Source: Odontesthes bonariensis (taxonomy: Eukaryota; Chordata; Actinopteri; Atheriniformes; Atherinopsidae). From it: 64,000 nt of DNA. This document shows positions 39,652-55,495 of the stretch, one piece after another. Positions within the stretch are counted from its first letter, which is position 1. The number at the start of each line of letters is the position of its first letter. A program made the translations under genes and the position numbers. A model generated the notes under the pieces. It saw nothing but the letters and a program-made list of their open reading frames with translations, did not search any database and was not told the DNA's origin. Location: contig NC_134509.1 in assembly GCF_027942865.1 (NCBI RefSeq), positions 11,992,017 to 12,056,016 on the forward strand, in the 5' to 3' direction.

Positions 39652-41360
39652 TCTTTATTTATATAGCTCATTTCATACCACAGGCAACTCAATGTGCTTT
39701 ATATAAAGACAAAGCATTTAAAAGAACAGCATAAAGCAGCATAAAAACAAGCAATTTAAAGAGAAAAAAATTAGAATAGACATCAAAACACAGAGTTAAA
39801 AGCAATCACAGAAGAGGGGAAAAAAGAAAAATATAAAACAATTAAGAGGATTTATAGCATTATGCTTTAAAATTATTTAAAGGAACTCAACCATAAGCAG
39901 ACCGAAAGAGAAATGTTTGTAACCTGGATTTAAAAGTGCTTACAGTTGTGGCTGATTTCAGTTCTGCTGGTAGTTTTTTCCAGTTTTGTGCAGCATAACA
40001 GTTAAAAGCTGCTTCACGTGTCTAGTTTGAACTCTGGCCTCCACTATCTGACCTGAGTCAGTAGATCTCAGAGCTCTACTGGGTTTATACTCTACTAGCA
40101 TGTCATTCATGTATTCTGGACCTAAACCATTCCGTGATTTGTAGACGAGAAGCAGAACTTTAAAATCTATTCTGTATCTGACCGGGAGCCTATGTAAAGA
40201 CTTGAGAACTGGGGTGATGTTATCTGATCTCTTTGTTGTGTTTAAAACTCGGGCTGCAGCCTTCTGAATGAGCTGCAGCTGTTTGAGACTCTTTTGGGGG
40301 AGTCCAGTCAGAAGACCGTGACATGAAACCCTTAACTCTGGATATGTTCTTAAGTTGATAAAAGGCTGTTTTGGTGACTGATTTGATATGATAGTTGAAG
40401 GTCAGGTCTGAGTCTATCAGCACGCCGAGGTTCCGGACTTGGTCTTTAGTTTATAGAGATAGTGACTCAAGGTGTTTACTGACAGCAAACCTCTTCTCTT
40501 TGTTGCCAAACACAATGACCTCAGTTTTTTCTTGATTTAACTGAAGGAAATTTTGGTTCATCCACTTTTTGACTTGCTCTAAGAGGTCGCACAATGACTC
40601 TATAGGACTGCAGTCATAGTTTTAAAGAAGTCAGATGGCATTGTGTCAAGACGGGATGTCGATGGTTTAAGATGCTGGACTGTTTCTTCTGGTTTTTGGT
40701 CAACTGTATTGAATTCTGACATCATAGTTGATTGATTCCTAGGTGGTTTTAAGGATTGCGTCATTTTATTATTTTGCTGATTTGTGTTGATATTTAGCCT
40801 TATAGATTTGATTGCTTTCATTTAAAAAGCAAGCAAATTCATTGCATTTTTCTGTGGAACAGAGTTCTGAAACTATCTGTTTTTGGGGGGTGTAAGCTTA
40901 TCAACCATAGCAAACAGAGCACGAGTGTTGTTGATGTTCTTATTAATCATTTCAGATAAGTGTTGCTGTCTAGCCTTGAGTAACCCGTGGTTAAAATGAC
41001 AAAGACTTTGTTTGTAGAGGTCATGGTGAATTTGAAGTTTAGTTTTTCTCCATTTACGCTCTGCTTTCCTGCATTCTGTTTTCAAGGCCTTTACCATCAT
41101 AGTGTTCCTTCATGGTGTTCGCTTTCTGCACTCGCAGTTGATGACATAGCTATAACTTCCAGAAACTTAGCACTGGTATTCTCATTTATGTACCTTTTTC
41201 TAACAGACACACGGGTTAACTGACTGTTTGGAGTTAACTTTAAGGCAGAGAACACACAGAAATGATCAGAGAGTGCCAAGTCCTTGATATCAACAGAAGA
41301 AATGTCAACACACTTAGAGATAAACAGAGATAAAGAACTTTTTTGTTGCACTACTGCCAC
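39652..41360 (-). mobile_element. L2-group LINE, internally deleted (U4)
   Basis: Same internal deletion junction as U1 (near 40617). Extra frame breaks in the C-terminal part. Confidence 0.8.
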
Positions 41361-41871
41361 TGCTTTATTAGTTCAGAAGGAAAATATTTGCATTTGCACC
41401 ATATATTCAACATTATATTTGAGTTTTCATGGATCACAACACGAAGTTGTCCTTAGTGTTCAAATGTGTTTTTAGAAGTAATTTTAAGCTTAATGATTTC
41501 CTGATTGAGGCTTTTAGATAAACATAAAATATCTCACAGGTATTTACACGAGCGACTTGGTCAACTTCAAAAAGAGGTCAACCTGCTCAGAACAAATCTG
41601 GTGAAGTACAAGGTAGCTACATTTTATTTTTTTATATATTGTTTTGTTTCCATAGGCATTGATGTTTTAAAACGGTCATTGACCTCTGAATTACATAAAA
41701 TATCAAGCGTGTTTTTAAAGTAAAAAGCCTTATCCGACTACATTGATTTCAGAGTGCTCTGGAGAGTAGGAAGAACTCTAAAATCAGCGGCAAACCCAGC
41801 AGCAGTGCTCTAACTGGGGTGCTTTCTGCTAAACAAGGTCAGACTTTATCCACAAACGTTTTTTTTTTTAA

Positions 41872-42278
<407 letters not shown>

Positions 42279-42415
42279 TGAGACACGTTTAGTCTAACAT
42301 GTGTTCTATGCATTCTTCACAATAATTCCTTCTCATGCTCTTTTTCTTCTTGCTACCTGAAGGCCTGACTTATAATGTTTCTCTGGGAATATGTGGAAGT
42401 ATGTTCCTCTGTTAA

Positions 42416-44300
42416 CATTGCCGTCTTTATGATAAGACTCTGATTTTTATCCTCTATTGCTTCTAATATCTGCCAACATTTACTCATCTCTGTCTATTCT
42501 TACAATTTCATTTGGTATATCATCATACATGTAAGCACAGCTGAATTCACCGCACAGACATCGTGTTTAAGTTACTTGAATGGTGGTTTTGTCAAGATGA
42601 TGCTGCGGTTATAAAAGCAGGACCTCGCGAAAGCAGAGCGGCAGTCTGAAAATGCTGGGAGTGACTGTTAGATGACACAAAGTCTTAATGTGCTGATTTT
42701 CAGTCACAATTTCGGACACATTTAACCATCTAACAAAATAAACAGAAAATTATGGGATTGAGATCAGCTTTATTTGAAACTCGGCTGTAGGCTAATAACC
42801 CACACTAACACGCAGGCGTTATGCAGGAGTTATTCAGCCCCCAACTGCTTTCTCTGGGTGTTTTTGTTCAGATTTGATGGGCTCAACTTTGTATGATTTC
42901 AGTCAGACTGACATGTTTACATGCATTTTAAAATTCCGGTTTATTTCTTATCAGAAGCGTCACAGGGTCACGCTCATTGGGACAGCCCTGTGAAACACAA
43001 CTGCGGCTAAGAAAATCTAAGACTCAGGGTTCCTACACGGTCTCAGAAAGAATGGGGAGGTGTGCAGTTTGTTTTTAGCATTTTACAGTTCTGCATAAGA
43101 ATGAAGGGCGTCTTACACGGATTCCATGTAAAAGATAGACTTAGCCACCATTACATCCCCATGCTGGTTGGAAGTAAAAGACTTAGAATCTGCAAGTAGA
43201 AAATGGACAAATAAGTCCATGAATCTATCAGAAAGACTGTTGACTGCAGTTTACAGTTGACCTTATTGCGCCCCCCGCTGCCCATTAGTAAGAATGCAGT
43301 TTTATGGGTGCTTTTTTTTTTTTTGATTCATTTTGATTTGTCTCTGCTTTCATATGAAAATTAGGGATACTGTGGAGGAACAAGACTTAACAGACACCAT
43401 GAAAAATTTAAGTAACTTCTTTTCACTTCTTTTTGTTTTTAAAAGAGACTTAAGGGGGGATAATGACGGTACAATTGTGTATGTTCATTATGTTGAGGAG
43501 AGGTAAGAGGAGAAAAGGTAGCGCCTGTTAGTTGACCGACCTGTCGGAGTATTGAAAACATATGACTGTGATGTAAAAGCTGTCCCGCACAGTGAAGATA
43601 TCGTGTTATCTTGTGACGTTGAAGGGCAACGCTTTGATTGCACGAAGGCACTAATGGAACTTTGCTGTCTGTTCATCACACACACATCATGCTGAACTCC
43701 TGCTGACTTCATGATATACTCTGTAGAAAAGGTATCCACAAAGCTCTGTCTTCAGCACTCGGCTGCAGACTGGTGTGCCACCCCGACTGTTCCTTTCTCA
43801 ACCGTTCATTATAAACCAAAAAAAAAAATTATTACTGTTGTGGGATCTCTGGTGCGTCTCACTTGGCACAACACATCCTGGTCACATGACGACCAAAGGT
43901 CTGTGGACAAAGACTTCTCTGCTTTGTGTCTTACATTTTCAATCTTCAGTATTCAACTTTGGAGAAATTTCATCAGCACTCAACATTGAAGAAGAGTGAT
44001 ATTTGCTTCACAATTCTACGGCTGCTGTATTTACGAACTGATACACTGGTTCAGGGTTCGTTTCATAAAGAAATTCCATTCTTTTTTTTTTTTAACAAAG
44101 GGACCAAGTGCAAATAACGGTGTCAACTGACCATCAATAGAGATGGTGTTAGATAAAAGCCAAATATCTGTCAGAGACTTCCTCCTTCATCTTCCTGCCT
44201 CCTGAAGGCATCGTTGCAGTGACACTAAAGAAGCTTACCTCCAGCTGTTCTGAGACCTGTTTAAGCAAAGAAGCTGTTTTTTTTCATTATTTAGTTTTCT
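42416..44300. other. Unit tail, no gene seen (U4)
   Basis: Matches the U1 tail. Confidence 0.5.
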
Positions 44301-44452
44301 GTGACACTGATGAATCCAGTTGTATGTGAGCAACTTATTTCTTAAAGCTACTGTCTTAAAAATAATAACATCCACATAGAAATTGTTTTTAAACTGTATG
44401 TAGAACACTGCATGCTCAAATACTGTTTATTTAAAAAAATAACTGTGTTTTC

Positions 44453-45390
44453 TATCACCCCTTAAGCAAGCATGGGAGAAAGATTTAAATTATACCTTCT
44501 CAGAGGCTGAATGGGAGGGGATACTTAGGAATGGGAAGAGGGTATCGAGAGAGTTGAGGACTCGACTAGTCCAATTTAAAATATTACATAGAATATACTG
44601 GACTCCTGTTAGGCTACACAGGGTTAGCAAATAATGGTAAATGTTGGAGATGCCAGCAGGATAGCGGCACATTGTTACACATGCTGTGGGAGTCCCCAGA
44701 TGTTCAGGTCTTCTGGGCAGCAGTTCATAGGACAGTGGGGGAGATCTTTGGCAAAGATATTCCTTTTTGTAATAGACTCTACACTCTTGGTGACCCTTCA
44801 GTTATGAGTGCTCTGCCTTCATTTCTTTCGCAGTGGGCCCAAACAGCGATTATGCTGGGTAGGAAATTATTAATATTGGAATGGAAATCTTCTTCAGCTC
44901 CATCGCTTAATCACTGGCATACTTCTCTCGGCCAACTAGCTTCTTTAGAAAGGTTATCATTTAAATTATTGAACAAACTAGATGATTATGATCGAAAATG
45001 GGGACCCTCTCCAACTCAAATACTTAGGCACCTGAATAGGCTTATACAGCTGAACTCTTGAAACTTCATGTCCAGATTTCGTTAGGCATCACTTTTGTTT
45101 GTATTTATTTATTTTATTATTATTATTTGTCATTTTTTTAATTTTTTTTCACTAATATACTAATACTGATGTGTATGATTATATTTATATATATATTTTT
45201 TTTATTTGTTAATTTTTGTTTTGTATACATTCGTTCCTTTTACTATTTAATTTTGTGTGTAATGTTGTATAATTCACTTGAAGTCACTTGTCAAGGACTG
45301 AATTTATATTGTATAATAATATAATGTGGATTATTGTTTGTTCATTGTTAATTTCTGAAAAATAAAAAAAGTTTAAATCACAAAAAAACC
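44453..45390 (+). mobile_element. L1-group LINE 3' fragment (U5)
   Basis: 938 bp between CTGTGTTTTC repeats at 44443-44452 and 45391-45400. Confidence 0.85.
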
Positions 45391-45760
45391 CTGTGTTTTC
45401 ATCTATGCTCTGTCTGAAATATATTGACGCCCTTCTTTAAAAGAAGTCAAATTCACAAGAATTAAGCAGAAACAGATGATTGCCAAACGTGTACCAACAA
45501 CACTGATGCCTTTATCCTGATTTGTGTTAAGAAGAAATGAACTCACTACATGGATTTTTTTTTTCAAAGGTGCTTGTGAAAACTTTTTTTTTAAAACAAT
45601 AGATAAGAAAATACTAAGCAAGCCCTCATGTCTTTACACTGTATATTGCCAGGGTAAAACAGGAAATCGTTCAGTCATTTATTGAAAGATGTGCAAACAT
45701 AAATGGAAATGCAGTGGAAAAGGTAGAAAACAAGTTTCTAAAATTCTAATGACTTGAAAG

Positions 45761-45915
45761 TCAACATTTAATATGAGAACCTTTGTTGTTCGACACAGCC
45801 TGAACCCTCTCAGATGAGCTTTCTTGTAATTTCATTAAGTAGTCTTCAAGAATGATTCTCCAGGCTTCTTAAAAGGCATTTCAAAGCTCTTCTTTGGATG
45901 TTGGCTGCCCTTTTG
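45761..45915 (-). mobile_element. Tc1 remnant, truncated by deletion (U5)
   Basis: Only the C-terminal part remains. The deletion junction near 45910-45920 lies in a repeated GCTGCCCTT word, with a few filler bases. Confidence 0.68.
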
Positions 45916-46484
45916 TTGGCTGATGTAAAGCTTAACACTGTGTACTGCAGAATATATTTCAGGGTTTTATTCATAAACAAAGAAGAAAAACTTGTAGAGA
46001 CTTGACTTTGCAAAGCTTGCACGAGGTTAACCTGGTTGCGTGCAAACTTTTTCTGAGAGAGCGTACATGGCGATGGGAGTGGCATTTTAAGGCTTTTGAT
46101 CAGAAAAGGAAAGTGGTCGGTTAGAAGGAAAGTAATTACATTCATCCAGGTGATATTGAGATGCCATACACAGTTGTCAGGAAATCTATAACAAGTGTTC
46201 ACCTCTTTCTGATTCAGGAGTAGAAAACAAACGATCAAGATCACCAGGGTGATTCAGATTCATCCTTTATTCATCAACATCCACAACCAACCATAAACAA
46301 TTCTTTTAGGATTTCAGTTGCATTGGCTGACAAACAATCATATATTGAATATTACTTCAAGTACATTGCTAATCAACTGTGACTTGGTTGATTTATTTTC
46401 TTTTTTGGTTTTATATAAGAATCCAGTGGATAAAATAATGAATAAAAACAAAGGCAAAATCTGTGTGCTAAACAAAGGAACGTC

Positions 46485-47653
46485 TCACTTGTACAACTTA
46501 TACTGCATGTTCCAGAGTTTGGAGGAGGCAACCCCAATAACGCAGCAGGCGAGCCTTCGGCCTGCATTCCCATCTAACAAGCTCCCTGGGTTTCCACCAA
46601 GCCCTAAGTCATCTTCGCGTTCATGAATCACCACTGATCTTCCAAACACAGACGTGACTCCAAACAGTGTCGCATCAGATTCTATCAGCGCACTGATTTT
46701 TCCTTGCTGAGGCAAAAAGTTACCAAAGTCTCCTGGGTGGTTAGGGTGATCCACACCGTATGGATTGTAGTGGCCGCCAGTTGAGTCACATCCGCGGCTC
46801 AGGTCTCCATACTGATAGATGTGCACAGCTCTGTATTCTGGAGAGCCCTCTGTGGGGAAGCCACTGAAACTGAGAAGGACTTGCAGTTTTCCCTGAGAGG
46901 GATGCTGCTTAAAAAGCACCCGACCATAGATTTTGGGCAGGCCATCAGGGAGTGTAGAGCTCGGTTTCACTTTGCAGACTCCATACAGAGCGCCATTGGG
47001 CTGCGAGACCTCTGGTGGAAGCAGAGTATCAGTGTGCGCCGAGACACATTGTTGAAAGCCTGCCAGCAAGACCAACAGAGCGGTTTCCAGTACACTCACT
47101 GACCTGAAACATATTGGAATAACAGGACAATGCATATCAAATGTCTTGCATGGGCTTTAGATTAAATCAACATATATTTTTGGCAGAATTTAGACTATTT
47201 AAATAAGTAAAAGAAGCTGTTTGTTTACAGGCAGGAGTCCTACAGTAAGAGGGTTATGTCACTGATGGGGTTGGAGCTGATTTAAGAAAGCCCATCAGGT
47301 AATTAGATGGTATTTTCTATGTTAATTATAAGTTTGGTATAAAAGCCTAAAATGCAATCAACTACTACTTTTGTGCATTTTAGTAAAACAAAGAAAAAAA
47401 AAGGTAACATTTTTTTAACATGACAGTTTACAGTAGCACAGTGACTACCTCCATCATTTTAGTGGCTGGGATCTGTTACTTTTTACAAACTTCTACAGAT
47501 TACACACTCAGGGATGAGACTTCAAAACTACTAGCAGGTTTTTATCTTACCATAAAGGTAAACGGTATAACGCAGTGTGTAAAGTTAATGGCGTGCCCCT
47601 GCAAAACCATGAAGACTTTAGTATACTTACCCGTGTGGTCGCATGATCGCCAT
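46485..47653 (-). CDS. sod3: Extracellular Cu/Zn superoxide dismutase, U5 copy
   Basis: Coding exons 47631-47653 and 46485-47103. Protein identical to U1. TATA box at 47748-47754, polyadenylation signal at 46266-46271. The nearby 640-base deletion starts more than 300 bases beyond that signal and leaves the gene untouched. Confidence 0.92.
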
Positions 47654-47747
47654 CAAAACAACAAGAATTCAAACTCAAGTCTTCAGTCTTGACAACCTGC
47701 TCAGCACAGATCCTCTGAAGAGTCACGGTAAGAGTGTTTGATAACAG

Positions 47748-47754
47748 CTTTATA
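47748..47754 (-). promoter_or_regulatory. Candidate sod3 TATA box (U5)
   Basis: TATAAAG on the minus strand, 95 bases above the ATG. Confidence 0.5.
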
Positions 47755-48453
47755 GGATTTTTTGGAAGGCGTTACCTCAGCTGAGGGTGGAGCAGGGTTT
47801 TTGTCTATCACCCATGAAAATTGATAACATGGCAGAGGGAATGGTTTTACGAATGCGACTGACGGAATATTAGTGTGTCACTGACAAAGGCGGAGATATC
47901 AGATGCAAGCGCATCTAGGCAGACGAATTGTTTTCATTCATTCACCTCTAACCTTGCTGATGTTTTAGGTTACAAATTGTTTATCAGCTGATGACTGTTT
48001 TGAGGGAGATTGGGAAAAGAAATCATGAACACATGCCACACTGATGTTGTATGCTGAAAAATCAAATGCACGCACGTTTATCTTGATTTATCTGTTTTAT
48101 CTCTCATCATGGGTACTCGGAATCAAACTGTGATTAAAAATACAACATGATGTTCTGGTAAAGACTGACATTTTTTTACTTTTAGTTTTTAGGGCATTCA
48201 CTTTATGAGCCTTGTACTTTTATCAAATGGCTGTTTGTGCAGTGTGCTGGAACCGCTTCAGATAATAACAATAAAGACTCATATATACTCATGCATCCTC
48301 TGAGTTGAGAGGCGAGAAGGAAACACCTGCTTGTAGCATGGGTAAATAACACATCTGCAAAGGTGCCATCATTGATGATTTCTGTTGTGTTGTGTTAGAT
48401 AGTTATTTCCTTCTGGCCATAACGAACATCGACTAAGCCCTTTGATGCGCAAC

Positions 48454-48880
48454 ATGGGTCAAAAGTGACCTGGCTGAGTTTTCATTTTCCATATCTTTGC
48501 AATAAAGTAACTTAATCATTCAACATACAAGGTATTCCTCAATTAACTTATTTTTTATCATCATGCGTCCTTATTTTATTTTTTCCTTTCTTACTTTTTG
48601 AATAAAAACCCTTTTTGTATCACTACCCCTATAATGCACAACATGGGTCAAAAATGAACCACATTCATTTTCTATGTTACTCCATGTATAGCTGAGGGTT
48701 TCTATGATGTATCTCTGAAATAAATTAATCATTAATCATTTTCTATTCCAAGTATGCAGTAAATATCTTGTTTTTGCTCAGCACAAATCTTTATTTTTAT
48801 TTTCCTCTCTTACTTTATGAAGAAGCACAGCTTTTGTAATTCTACATCTAGTTTACACACATGGGTCAGACAGGACCCAC
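48454..48880. repeat. ACATGGGTC-headed degenerate repeats (U5)
   Basis: Same block as in U1. Confidence 0.5.
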
Positions 48881-49465
48881 ATGCATTTACCATTTCACAG
48901 CTCAGCACAGCTCCCATCACACATCTAAGTACAGTAAGTATTGTTTTTCAATTGTTCTAATATTACTTTAGAGATTATTTGATGACATTAGTAAAAGATA
49001 ACATTACATTACATAATATGATGATTAGGTTTAGGTTACCTTGAGAGTGAGTACATCACTTGTCAGAAAGTTACAAGTAATTATTATTAGCTAGTTGTTG
49101 ATATATTCTATTTTAGTCAGCTGGTGTTCCCAGTGCACCAGGCCTGTGTGCCAGGAGCACAAACATTTAGTGGTCATCTGCGAGAGATGTAAATATTGAG
49201 ATGCAATTTGTGCTCTAGTTATGTGTTAAGTGGTATTTTATTTTGTTTTCCAGTTTCCAGTTCTGTTCAATAGCTGTGTTATCTGTTATCATGGTTCTGT
49301 TATTTCCTATCTTGGTTCTGTTATTTAGTTCCTGTTTTAGTTTTGTAGTTGTTGTCCTCTTGTGTTCTGTTCTATATTTACTTTCTCTCTTTGTCTTTTT
49401 CCTGCTCATTTTTGATTGCTCACACCTCTGTCTTGTTGTATTGTTTGTTCATCCCTGCCTCCTAG

Positions 49466-49720
<255 letters not shown>

Positions 49721-50548
49721 TAAATCACATTTTGCAAAGTTGGACTAACAGGCAGACCCAAATAATGCAGATGGTAGTTATAAAGTTATCAGGTTACTCT
49801 TGCATGCATACGTTCAGTTGGACCCAATCAGGCCCAGGTGCTATGTGCATACTCCACACTTCCTTTCTTAAACTTGGAGTTAACAGAAGAGACTGATAGA
49901 CGTAGAAGAAAAAGAAGCTGGTAATAAGAGAATAACAACAAGGGATAGCATGTACTGTATCGATAATACAATATTATCGTGCTAAAAGGGGCTTACCCCT
50001 CCCTATTGGAGTGGAGTCAGACATACTTCATCCAATAAATTGATTCAGTACATACTGGGACAAGTACAATCGTCCAGTTAAATGTTCTAGTTGAGCCATA
50101 ACTGGCAGTCTGCCTTAACTGTGCATGGAAACATACGGACTAATTCTCTTAAGGATGTGATACAGCTGGAGGAGGTTCTCTATAAGGTGGAACTTTCACA
50201 TTTATCACAAACAATTTGCTCTGACTACATGAGAATGAAGCGAGACTGTAAGGGTCACTTTAAAAGGTGCCTTTAGATAGTCAAAAGTATGAACACGTAG
50301 TAGAGCGGGACGTGTTTCAGCAGAAGGCTCATCGGCTCAACGTGGAAATAAAGCACATCGTGGTCCTCTCAGACGTCCTGAAGCTCGTCTGAGAGGGACT
50401 TCACGCTGTGCTCCAGCACCTCATTCTGTGGCAAAAACAACCCACGCCAAATCATTACCTCAACTGCGACTTCATCCAATAACACCGCGCATTTTCCGGT
50501 TTATAGGTTGTGTATCATCTCTTACGTGTTCATACTTTTGACTATCTA

Positions 50549-50642
50549 GGCAAGGCAAGGCAAGGCAAGGCAAGGCAAGGCAAGGCAAGGCAAGGCAAGG
50601 CAAGGCAAGGCAAGGCAAGGCAAGGCAAGGCAAGGCAAGGCA
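50549..50642. repeat. (GGCAA)n array, about 19 copies (U5)
   Basis: 94 bases. Confidence 0.95.
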
Positions 50643-52300
50643 TCTTTATTTATATAGCTCATTTCATACCACAGGCAACTCAATATGCTTTACATAAAGA
50701 CAAGGCATTTAAAAGAACAGCATAAAGCAGCATAAAAACCTGCAATTTAAAGAGAAAAAATTAGAATAGACATCAAAACACAGAGTTAAAAGCAATCACA
50801 GAAGAGGGAAAAAAGAAAAATATAAAACAATTAAGAGGATTTATAGCATTATGCTTTAAAATTATTTAAAGGAACTCAACCATAAGCAGACCGAAAGAGA
50901 AATGTTTGTAACCTGGATTTAAAAGTGCTTACAGTTGTGGCTGATTTCAGTTCTGCTGGTAGTTTGTTCCAGTTGTGTGCAGCATAACAGTTAAAAGCTG
51001 CTTCACTGTGTCCAGTTTGAACTCTGGCCTCCACTATCTGACCTGAGTCAGTAGATCTCAGAGCTCTACTGGGTTTATACTCTACTAGCATGTCATTCAT
51101 GTATTCTGGACCTAAACCATTCCGTGATTTGTAGACGAGAAGCAGAACTTTAAAATCTATTCTGTATCTGACCGGGAGCCAATGTAAAGACTTGAGAACT
51201 GGGGTGATGTTATCTGATCTCTTTGTTCTAGTTAAAACTCGGGCTGCAGCCTTCTGAATGAGCTGCAGCTGTTTGAGACTCTTTTGGGGGAGTCCAGTCA
51301 GAAGACCGTGACATGAAACCCTTAACTCTGGATATGTTCTTAAGTTGATAAAAGGCTGTTTTGGTGACTGATTTGATATGATAGTTGAAGGTCAGGTCTG
51401 AGTCTATCAGCACGCCGAGGTTCCGGACTTGGTCTTTAGTTTCTAGAGATAGTGACTCAAGGTGTTTACTGACAGCAAACCTCTTCTCTTTGTTGCCAAA
51501 CACAATGACCTCAAATTTTTCTTGATTTAACTGAAGGAAATTTTGGTTCATCCACTTTTTGACTTGCTCTAAGCAGTCGCACAATGACTCTGTAGGACTG
51601 CAGTCATAGTTTTAAAGAAGTCAGATGGCATTGTGTCAAGACGGGATGTCGATGGTTTAAGATGCTGGACTGTTTCTTCTATGGTTTTTGGTCAACTGTA
51701 TTGAATTCTGACATCATAGTTGATTGATTCCTAGGTGGTTTTAAGGATTGCGTCATTTTATTATTTTTCTGATTTGTGTTGATATTTAGCCTTATAGATT
51801 TGATTGCTTTCATTTAAAAAGCAAGCAAATTCATTGCATTTTTCTGTGGAACAGAGTTCTGAAACTATCTGTTTTTGGGGGGTGTCAGCTTATCAACCAT
51901 AGCAAACAGAGCACGAGTGTTGTTGATGTTCTTATTAATCATTTCAGATAAGTGCTGCTGTCTAGCCTTGAGTAACCCGTGGTTAAAATGACAAAGACTT
52001 TGTTTGTAGAGGTCATGGTGAATTTGAAGTTTAGTTTTTCTCCATTTACGCTCTGCTTTCCTGCATTCTGTTTTCAAGGCCTTTACCATCATAGTGTTCC
52101 TTCATGGTGTTCGCTTTCTGCACTCGCAGTTGATGACATAGCTATAACTTCCAGAAACTTAGCACTGGTATTCTCATTTATGTACCTTTTTCTAACAGAC
52201 ACACGGGTTAACTGACTGTTTGGAGATAACTGTAAGGCAGAGAAAACAGAAATGATCAGAGAGCGCCAAGTCCTTGATATCAACAGAAGAAATGTCAACA
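50643..52300 (-). mobile_element. L2-group LINE, internally deleted (U5)
   Basis: Same deletion as U1 (junction near 51607). Linker and endonuclease-end frames as in U3. Confidence 0.8.
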
Positions 52301-52909
52301 CACTTAGAGATAAACAGAGATAAAGAACTTTTTTGTGGCACTACTGCCACTGCTTTATTAGTTCAGAAGGAAAATATTTGCATTTGCACCATATATTCAA
52401 CATTATATTTGAGTTTTCATGGATCACAGCATGAAGTTGTCCTTAGTGTTCAAATGTGTTTTTAGAAGTAATTTTAAGCTTAATGATTTCCTGATTGAGG
52501 CTTTTAGATAAACATAAAATATCTCACAGGTATTTACACGAGCGACTTGGTCAACTTCAAAAAGAGGTCAACCTGCTCAGAACAAATCTGGTGAAGTACA
52601 ATGTAGCTACATTTTATTTTTTTATATATTGTTTTTTTTCCATAGGCATTGATGTTTTAAAACGGTCATTGACCTCTGAATTACATAAAATATCAAACGT
52701 GTTTTTAAAGTAAAAAGCCTTATCCGACTACATTGATTTCAGAGTGCTCTGGAGAGTAGGAAGAACTCTAAAATCAGCGGCAAACCCAGCAGCAGTGCTC
52801 TAACTGGGGTGCTTTCTGCTAAACAAGGTCAGACTTTATCCACAAACTTTTTTTTTTTAAAGATTCAAAATGATCTACAGCAAATTTCTGAAAAAAAAAC
52901 TTGAGATAG

Positions 52910-53330
<421 letters not shown>

Positions 53331-53467
53331 TGAGACACGTTTAGTCTAACATGTGTTCTATGCATTCTTCACAATAATTCCTTCTCATGCTCTTTTTCTT
53401 CTTGCTACCTGAAGGCCTGACTTATAATGTTTCTCTGGGAATATGTGGAAGTATGTTCCTCTGTTAA

Positions 53468-55344
53468 CATTGCCGTCTTTATGATAAGACTCTGATTTTT
53501 ATCCTCTATTGCTTCTAATATCTGCCAACATTTACTCATCTCTGTCTATTCTTACAATTTCATTTGGTATATCATCATACATGTAAGCACAGCTGAATTC
53601 ACCGCACAGACATCGTGTTTAAGTTACTTGAATGGTGGTTTTGTCAAGATGATGCTGCGGTTATAAAAGCAGGACCTCGCGAAAGCAGAGCGGCAGTCTG
53701 AAAATGCTGGGAGTGACTGTTAGATGACACAAAGTCTTAATGTGCTGATTTTCAGTCACAATTTCGGACACATTAAACCATCTAACAAAATAAACAGAAA
53801 ATTATGGGATTGAGATCAGCTTTATTTGAAACTCGGCTGTAATAACCCACACTAACACGCAGGCGTTATGCAGGAGTTATTCAGCCCCCAACTGCTTTCT
53901 CTGGGTGTTTTTGTCCAGTTTTGATGGGCTCAACTTTGTATGATTTCAGTCAGACTGACATGTTTACATGCATTTTAAAATTCCGGTTTATTTCTTATCA
54001 GAAGCGTCACAGGGTCACGCTCATTGGGACAGCCCTGTGAAACACAACTGCGGCTAAGAAAATCTAAGACTCAGGGTTCCTACACGGTCTCAGAAAGAAT
54101 GGGGAGGTGTGCAGTTTGTTTTTAGCATTTTACAGTTCTGCATAAGAATGAAGGGTGTCTTACACGGATTCCATGTAAAAGATAGACTTAGCCACCATTA
54201 CATCCCCATGCTGGTTGGAAGTAAAAGACTTAAAATCTGCAAGTAGAAAATGGACAAATAAGTCCATGAATCTATCAGAAAGACTGTTGACTGCAGTTTA
54301 CAGTTGACCTTATTACGCCCTCTGCTGCCCATTAGTAAGAATGCAGTTTTAAGGGTGCTTTTTTTTTTGATTCATTTTGATTTGTCTCTGCTTTCATATG
54401 AAAATTAGGGATACTGTGGAGGAACAAGACTTAACAGACACCATGAAAAATTTAAGTAACTTCTTTTCACTTCTTTTTGTTTTTAAAAGAGACTTAAGGG
54501 GGGATAATGACGGTACAATTGTGTATGTTCATTATGTTGAGGAGAGGTAAGAGGAGAAAAGGTAGCGCCTGTTAGTTGACCGACCTGTCGGAGTATTGAA
54601 AACATATGACTGTGATGTACAAGCTGTCCCGCACAGTGAAGATATCGTGTTATCTTGTGACGTTGAAGGGCAACGCTTTGATTGCACGAAGGCACTAATG
54701 GAACTTTGCTGTCTGTTCATCACACACACATCATGCTGAACTCCTGCTGACTTCATGATATACTCTGTAGAAAAGGTATCCACAAAGCTCTGTCTTCAGC
54801 ACTCGGCTGCAGACTGGTGTGCCACCCCGACTGTTCCTTTCTCAACCGTTCATTATAAACCAAAAAAAAAAATGATTACTGTTGTGAGATCTCTGGTGCG
54901 TCTCACTTGGCACAACACATCCTGGTCACATGACGACCAAAGGTCTGTGGACAAAGACTTCTCTGCTTTGTGTCTTACATTTTCAATCTTCAGTATTCAA
55001 CTTTGGAGAAATTTCATCAGCACTCAACATTGAAGAAGAGTTATATTTGCTTCACAATTCTACGGCTGCTGTATTTACGAACTGATACACTGGTTCAGGG
55101 TTCGTTTCATAAAGAAATTCCATTCTTTTTTTTTTTTTAACAAAGGGACCAAGTGCAAATAACGGTGTCAACTGACCATCAATAGAGATGGTGTTAGATA
55201 AAAGCCAAATATCTGTCAGAGACTTCCTCCTTCATCTTCCTGCGTCCTGAAGGCATCGTTGCAGTGACACTAAAGAAGCTTACCTCCAGCTGCTCTGAGA
55301 CCTGTTTAAGCAAAGAAGCTTTTTTTTTCATTATTTGGTTTACT
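53468..55344. other. Unit tail, no gene seen (U5)
   Basis: Matches the U1 tail. Confidence 0.5.
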
Positions 55345-55495
55345 GTGACACTGATGAATCCAGTTGTATGTGAGCAACTTATTTCTTAAAGCTACTGTCT
55401 TAAAAATAATAACATCCACATAGAAATTGTTTTTAAACTGTATGTAGAACACTGCATGCTCAAATACTGTTTAATCAAAAAATAACTGTGTTTTC

